The translations under genes and the position numbers were made by a program. The notes under the pieces were generated by a model that did not search any database, had not been told where the DNA came from, and saw only the letters and a list, made by a program, of their open reading frames with translations. From Pseudorasbora parva (Eukaryota > Chordata > Actinopteri > Cypriniformes > Gobionidae): a stretch of 64,000 nucleotides of DNA. Positions 59,254 to 64,000 of this stretch are shown in pieces (position 1 is the stretch's first letter; each line of letters starts with the position of its first letter). Location of the stretch: NCBI RefSeq assembly GCF_024679245.1, contig NC_090178.1, positions 17,858,213 to 17,922,212 of the forward strand. Reading direction: 5' to 3'.

Positions 59254-59619
59254 CCATAGTATGTTCCATTTTGGTTATTCTATTCACTGACAAACATGTT
59301 CTGTAAATTGTACATTTTTTTTAAGTAATGGTCCCATAAACATTCCCAGAATGCCCAGAATGTTCCCTGAAGGTCATCCAAAAAACGTCCCCAAACCTTA
59401 AGAGAACTCCACATCATGGCCATCTCAGAATGTGCTGGTAACGTTACTAGGTGACGTCCTTGACACCATGTTCTGTAAACATTCTGGGAATGTAAAATTT
59501 CTAGCAGGGTAATCACAACATACATTAAGTAAGGTGAATAAATTGTATACTGTATGCACTGCAAGTGTATTGTACTGAATATTGTATAGTAGGCCTATTT
59601 AATGTCTGTATATTGAGCA

Positions 59620-60240
59620 TATTGTGAAAATACAGTAACCCAAAAGCAAAATCCAACAAGGCCAATGAAAACTAAATGAAAAGCACATACACTCAAAAGA
59701 GTTTTCAAGGTCAGTTAGAGATTCATTCTGCCTCAGCAGCACGTCTTCTTGTTGGGTCCGACCTGAGGACTTTGTTGACCTCACAGGCAATATCTTCTCT
59801 TGCCAGACAAAGGGGAAAGCTCTCTGGTGTGCCAGATCCAGCCATGACAACATTCTCCACACCTTGCTCTTTCTCGCTCTCATCCTCTTCCTCCTCCTCA
59901 TCCAAGAGTCCATTACACATGCTCTTCCTCCTCTCCCTCTTACTATATTGTTTACACCCATTGGTATTAACATTCAGTGCAACAAATTGAGTCAATTTTG
60001 GCACTCTGAACTGATATGTATGTACAGTTGGTTTGGTACATCATTAGAAATAAGTATGAACAATATTGAGTCATTGTGTGTAAATGATGACAACTGTGTT
60101 GTAGCATTGTGAAAACAAGTGCATCACAGTGCGAATGTGATTATTGTTTTGCAGAAAGAGTGATTTATTCAACAAATTGGTTTGGGCGAATGAGAATTTG
60201 GTGTTAGAGAATGGGGGTTTAGTGTTTTAGCATTTCAGAA
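59620..60240 (-). mobile_element. second copy of the acidic-ORF repeat
   Basis: It parallels about 58280-58800: ctcttgccagacaaagggga, gccagatcca, acaacattctccacaccttg, tacagttggttt, catcattagaaataagt, gagtcattgtgtgtaaatga. A 93-codon minus frame (59723-60004) holds the acidic run and the LCLAREDIACEV word. No terminal inverted repeats were found for this copy. Confidence 0.55.
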
Positions 60241-60279
60241 AAATTATAAATGAAAATAGACTTATGAAAAAATGGTATT

Positions 60280-60282
<3 letters not shown>

Positions 60283-60351
<69 letters not shown>
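60283..60351. repeat. (GA)n microsatellite
   Basis: About 34 GA units. Confidence 0.97.
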
Positions 60352-60353
<2 letters not shown>

Positions 60354-61682
60354 ATTGCGTTCATGCACTCAACAGAATTGTCTGTGATTGGCTACAATCA
60401 AAACATGTTGTAAATAGAAACCATAGATGTTCTTCACAGTGCGCTTAAGAAAGATGGCGTCTGTCTGCAGGTACTGTTACTACAGAAAGGCTGGTATTGG
60501 TACAGTTTTAAATTGTACCAAAGTACCCATACTTTTGACAGCATAACGTGGGGGAAGTTGTCCAGGCTGTCTGGGTATGGTTCAAACCTGTTTAAAAGAT
60601 CTGTTGTGGTTTTCCCCTCATCATGCATAAGTTTGAGTCACTGTGGAGAATTTCATAGAGCAGTCAAAACCTGGGACACTTTATTCTGAAATGTTTTTGA
60701 GAAGAAATAGGTTTCCAAGGCATCATAACCTCATTTGCAATGATGTTAAACAAATTTGAAAGAACTTTAGACATAACTAAGCAAAAGTACTATGCTTCAG
60801 GATAATTGCAATCATACATTGGGGAAAACAGAAGAAAATTAACTTTAAAAATTAATTTAATTTCATCCACTCCTTTAGACGCCATTTTATACATTTTAAC
60901 CAAACTGTCAAACCATACACACTGGACTATGGGATATCATGGGCATGTCTTTAAAAATGAACAGAGGAGGGCATCTAAGACAGGATGTTACTAACAATGA
61001 GATTCACGTTTCATGCAACATCAGAATTTTTTTTAGTATAGTATAATATTTTTTAACATGAACTAAGTTAATACATTTTTAAAGCAAGAATGCATTAAAT
61101 GATCAACAATGACAAAGACATCATCTTAAAAATTATTTATATTTCAAATAAATGCTTCATCAAATCACGCCATCCACTAAAATATTAAGCAGGACAACTG
61201 TTTTCAACACTGATAATAACAAAAATCTTGAGCACAAAATCAGCATTGAAGGATTTCTAAAGGATCTTGGGACACTCAAGACTGGAGTACTGGTTGCTGA
61301 AAATTCACTCAAAAAAAATAGCACATTGGTTGAACATGATTTAATCGTGGACAGTGGTTCCACATGATTACACCACATTATCTTAACAACAATGGATGAT
61401 GTTCAACCAGCTTGAAATATTTGTGTTCATTTAACATGAACAGATAAGTTAAGTTAAATCAGGTTAACATTCTTAATTTTGTCCTAAACGATTACATTTG
61501 ATTACTCTGAAATGAATATAAAAAAACAAAACAAGTAATCCAGTTTAATTGATTATTTTTATTTAGTGAAATGCTTTTTTTTTTTTTTACAACATTTAGA
61601 AAACCTTTTACATTACAAGATTGTATTGGCTAGATGGTTTTGTTACATCCATGGCATGCCCAAAGTAGTTGTTTTTTATGGC
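60352..61682. other. me3 intron, gene-free
   Basis: No exon or bounded repeat recognised. A T-run lies at about 61576-61589. Confidence 0.5.
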
Positions 61683-62046
61683 CCCACTTTATATTAGGTG
61701 GCCTTAAGTACTATGTACTTACATCAAAAAATTAGTACAATGTACTTAATGTGTACAAACTGTATTGCAAAACACTTTTGCTAATATTGAGGTGGGATAC
61801 GGGTAGAGTTAGGGACAGGTGTGGTGGTGTGGGTCAGTTTAAGGGTAGGGTTAGGTGTAAGGGAAGTGCCAACTGTGTAATTACAAATGTAACTACAGAA
61901 ATTAATTACAGATGTAATAACATGCAGGTATTTTTTTAAATGTAAGTACAATGTAAAAACATGTATGTACACAATAAGTGCATTGTATCAAATGATTAAT
62001 TACAATGTTAGTACATAGTAGTTAAGGCCACCTAATATAAAGTGGG
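61683..62046. mobile_element. MITE with ~30-bp TIRs
   Basis: The left end cccactttatattaggtggc, continuing cttaagtacta, and the right end tagtagttaaggccacctaa, continuing tataaagtggg, are inverted copies. The interior has a G-rich stretch (ggtagggttaggtgtaa) common in cyprinid repeats. 364 bp, no coding capacity. Confidence 0.85.
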
Positions 62047-62469
62047 TCCTTTTTTATTAATAAAAAAACTTTAATAGTTATTAGCAGATGCTCAACCCAA
62101 GCTCATGCTCTACACTTCACAACAATAGTAACGTCCAAAAACACTAACATAACACAAACTTTTAAATAACAACAAAACAAAACATTAAAAAGTCTCTCCA
62201 TTTTCTCATCTCGTTAGAAATGCATAAAATAGCACTTTCTCTTACTCTCCAAATTCAGCCCATTTGCAAAGCATGATGGGAATTGAAAGTCCTGTTTGTT
62301 CGGCTTACTTGATTGAATCATGTTATTTCAAAATAAACACATCAAGTTTTGTCAAAAAGTAATGGTTTTAAGTCAGTTTAACATGAATCAATTACATTTG
62401 AACCAGAAACCTGAAATAATGGTTATAAATCAATATGAATTGCTTAAATAAAGTGAACGTCTCGGTTAC
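62047..62469. other. gene-free DNA
   Basis: Nothing recognisable between the MITE and the DIRS boundary. Confidence 0.5.
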
Positions 62470-62738
62470 GTATGTAACCCTCGTTCCCTGAGGAGGGAAC
62501 GGAGACGTAACGTCAGTGACTGACGAATGGGGGTTTCGCCTAGAAGCCAATCATCTTCGAGATCTTAGAAAGCGCCCAATGGCAGTGCCAATGCCATGGG
62601 CATGCGAAATTTGCATGCGTAACTCCGCCTACCCACCTGGGTATATAAGGAAGTAGCTGGCATGAATCGCATTATGTTACCTGCTGAGGAGCCAAGACTG
62701 AACTCTCGGCCGTTCCAGCAGTACAGCGGAAGTGGCAG
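62470..62738 (-). repeat. DIRS copy 2 right inverted terminal repeat
   Basis: The outer end is gtatgtaaccctcgttccct, followed inward by gaggagggaacggagacgta and gtcagtgactgacgaatggg. It then follows copy 1 (20343-20503) through tgccaatgccatgggcatg to gaagtagctggcatgaa. The outermost ~45 bases (62470-62514) are repeated inverted at the start of the internal complementary region. Confidence 0.85.
62642..62648 (+). promoter_or_regulatory. TATA box in DIRS terminal repeat
   Basis: tatataa, within gggtatataaggaagtagct. The same place in copy 1 has the weaker gagtataagg. It lies on the strand opposite to the copy 2 genes because this is the right-hand, inverted terminal repeat; the left repeat would point it at gag/pol. 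The promoter role is inferred. Confidence 0.55.
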
Positions 62739-62842
62739 CGGGACGTTACGTCTCCGTTCCCTCCTCAGGGAACGAGGGTTACATACGTTCCCTTTCGTTC
62801 AGTCACTCCGACGTAACGTCAGTGACTGACGAATGGGGGTCC
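62739..62842 (-). repeat. DIRS internal complementary region (joined ends)
   Basis: The first half (62740 to ~62784: gacgttacgtctccgttccc onward to gggttacatac) is the complement of the element's outer right end at 62470-62514. The second half (62785-62842: gttccctttcgttcagtcac, then gtcagtgactgacgaatggg) is the outer left end as seen at 20308 in copy 1. So both outer ends lie joined head to tail. In the accepted DIRS replication model such a region is complementary to both ends and templates circularisation. The role in this copy is inferred from that model. Confidence 0.8.
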
Positions 62843-63356
62843 CAATGCAATAACGCCACTCGGCTGTCTTCCAGTGCCCTGCGCAAGTGTGAGAACCCTG
62901 ATGCCAGTTAGGACGGTCAAAGGCCTCTACTTAACGCAGGAATACCAAGGTACACTGGGAGGCATATTCCAGGAGGAGATATGCGCCAAGATGCCTACCC
63001 GTAGGGAGGACTTAGGAATACACGTATGACCCCGGGGGGCTGCATACGGAAGATCACTGGGGTACCAGCCGCAGGTGGATTTTTAACCCCAGGGGGTGGC
63101 AAGGTTGCCAAGGGAATACACCAGCTCAGGGAGGCTTACGGTGGAAATACACATGTGGGGGTCGCCGGAGGGGAACCATGCACATGGGGCACCTGGCCGG
63201 ACACGAGTGTCTGGGCTAAGGGCAGACTTACTGGCGTCGGCGTCGTCAGTGCTGGAGGAGCTCAGGGCTCTCGGGGAACTCACCTGAGAAGAATATCGCA
63301 CGTATCCAGTCCGTGGAGTGGAATGGCGAGCAAGCGAAGACACCTGAGCCAATCCA
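62843..63356 (-). other. DIRS spacer between recombinase stop and internal complementary region
   Basis: About 510 bp of GC-rich sequence with no conserved domain. Open frames on both strands (63026-63373 plus, 63083-63385 minus) are incidental. Copy 1 shares only the first ~40 bases after the recombinase stop before its truncation. Confidence 0.6.
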
Positions 63357-64000
63357 TTACCGGCCACTTGTAGAGGCGAGTACATAGTCGGATACAGGCT
63401 CCACTCGGAGGTTATAAAACCTGGCGAATGTGTTTGGTGTCGCCCAGCCTGCAGCTCTGCAGATGTCTGTCAGCGGAGCGCCATGTGCTAAAGCCCAAGA
63501 GGAGGCCACACTCCGGGTGGAATGGGCCCTGACCCCAAGGGGACATGGGCGTCCCTGCTGCTGGTAAGCCAAAACAATGGTGTCCACTATCCAGTGAGAC
63601 AGCCTTTGCTTTGAGAGAGCCTTCCCTTTCAGCTTCCCACCATCACAGACAAAGAGCTGGTCTGAGGTCCTGAAACACTGCATCCTGTCTACGTAAGCGC
63701 GAAGGGCGCGTACTGGACAGAGCAATGCCAAGGCTGGGTCTGCCTCCTCCAAAGGCAGCGCTTGCAGGTTCACCACCTGGTCTCTGAATGGAGTGGTGGG
63801 AACCTTGGGCACATATCCAGGCCGGGGTCTCAGGATCACGTGAGAGTCAGCCGGCCCGAATTCCAGGCACGCTTCGTCAACCGAAAATGCCTGCAGGTCC
63901 CCTACCCTCTTGATGGAGGCCAATGCGGTCAGGAGCGCTGTCTTCATAGACAAGAACTTAACATCTACTGACCGCAAAGGCTCAATGGGGCCCTCTGCAG
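63357..64000 (-). CDS. DIRS tyrosine recombinase, catalytic domain (5' part outside window)
   Basis: The minus-strand frame is open from the window edge to a stop at 63354-63356. It contains the catalytic Arg in ASIKRVGDLQ, HSTR in RAHSTRSVASSWAL, AGWATPNT and the Tyr nucleophile in ARFYNL (Tyr codon at 63414-63416, complement). It is nearly identical to the catalytic domain of copy 1 but has ccccattgagcc where copy 1 has an extra T, so its two domains are in one frame. It joins a circular DNA copy of the element to a new genomic site. The core-binding domain lies past 64000. No disabling change is visible in what can be read. Confidence 0.88.
   Translation of the reverse strand, partial: AEGPIEPLRSVDVKFLSMKTALLTALASIKRVGDLQAFSVDEACLEFGPADSHVILRPRPGYVPKVPTTPFRDQVVNLQALPLEEADPALALLCPVRALRAYVDRMQCFRTSDQLFVCDGGKLKGKALSKQRLSHWIVDTIVLAYQQQGRPCPLGVRAHSTRSVASSWALAHGAPLTDICRAAGWATPNTFARFYNLRVEPVSDYVLASTSGR

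Larger units (their letters stand above)
62470..64000 (-). mobile_element. DIRS-type retrotransposon (copy 2), right end, running off the window
   Basis: On the minus strand, from the window edge to 62470: an uninterrupted recombinase catalytic domain, a ~500-bp spacer, the internal complementary region (62739-62842) and the right inverted terminal repeat (62470-62738). The terminal repeat matches the left terminal repeat of copy 1 but in opposite orientation relative to the recombinase, which makes this a DIRS (inverted repeats) and not an Ngaro (split direct repeats) element. Gag and RT/RNase H should lie beyond 64000. The reading frame visible is intact, so this copy may be younger than copy 1. 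Confidence 0.88.

Noticed and set aside
63026..63373. 115-codon plus ORF rich in Gly
   Set aside because: Antisense to the DIRS spacer and recombinase end; no domain.
39508..64000. Search for the next malic enzyme exon (GLFI...HD-type segment)
   Set aside because: No matching reading found by eye; the exon is probably beyond the window, although a degenerate one could be missed.

Overview
The window looks like a piece of a teleost fish chromosome, most likely a cyprinid (the zebrafish/carp group). The evidence is a pair of fish-like malic enzyme exons inside very large introns, AT-rich non-coding DNA full of GATA, CA, TA and CCTCT microsatellites, and many repeat families that I recognise from cyprinid genomes: DIRS retrotransposons, Tc1-like transposons, TTAA-flanked elements, foldback MITEs and a tRNA-derived SINE. 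It is not prokaryotic; I see no operons, CRISPR arrays or phage genes.

The only host gene I can support is a mitochondrial NADP-dependent malic enzyme, best matched to me3, on the + strand. Two consecutive coding exons are visible (30824-30957 and 39358-39507), both with AG/GT splice sites and compatible phase. The exon before them and the exon after them are not recognisable, so the window seems to be almost entirely me3 introns: more than 30.8 kb upstream (if the first exon lies off the left edge), 8.4 kb between the two exons, and more than 24.4 kb downstream.

The rest is mobile DNA. From left to right: small TIR elements, GATA tracts, a truncated element with a short RecQ-helicase-like ORF (8.1-8.5 kb), large hairpin elements (9.8-10.6 and 15.8-16.6 kb), a nested TTAA element/Harbinger-type MITE/CA-microsatellite block (17.0-18.7 kb), a broken DIRS retrotransposon with gag, RT/RNase H, a methyltransferase-like stretch and tyrosine recombinase (20.3-23.4 kb), a SINE, the first of two copies of a 0.4-kb MITE, me3 exon A, a complete 1.2-kb TTAA element, Tc1 relics, a minisatellite, me3 exon B, two Tc1 relics (41.4-43.4 kb), the second copy of the 0.4-kb MITE, a relic of a second DIRS family (45.4-46.7 kb), another TTAA element, a cluster of chimeric MITEs (49.1-50.4 kb), a 240-bp local duplication (53.2 and 56.7 kb), transposon relics around 58-60 kb, and the right-hand end of a second, better preserved DIRS element running off the right edge (62.5-64.0 kb, minus strand).

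The two DIRS copies explain each other. The left end of the first and the right end of the second carry the same terminal sequence in opposite orientation relative to the recombinase. The second also has an internal block in which the two outer ends are joined head to tail, as expected for the internal complementary region used to circularise DIRS elements. No wholly new system is evident. The most interesting items are this DIRS junction, the long intronic hairpins, the helicase-like fragment, the chimeric MITE junctions and the unexplained local duplication.
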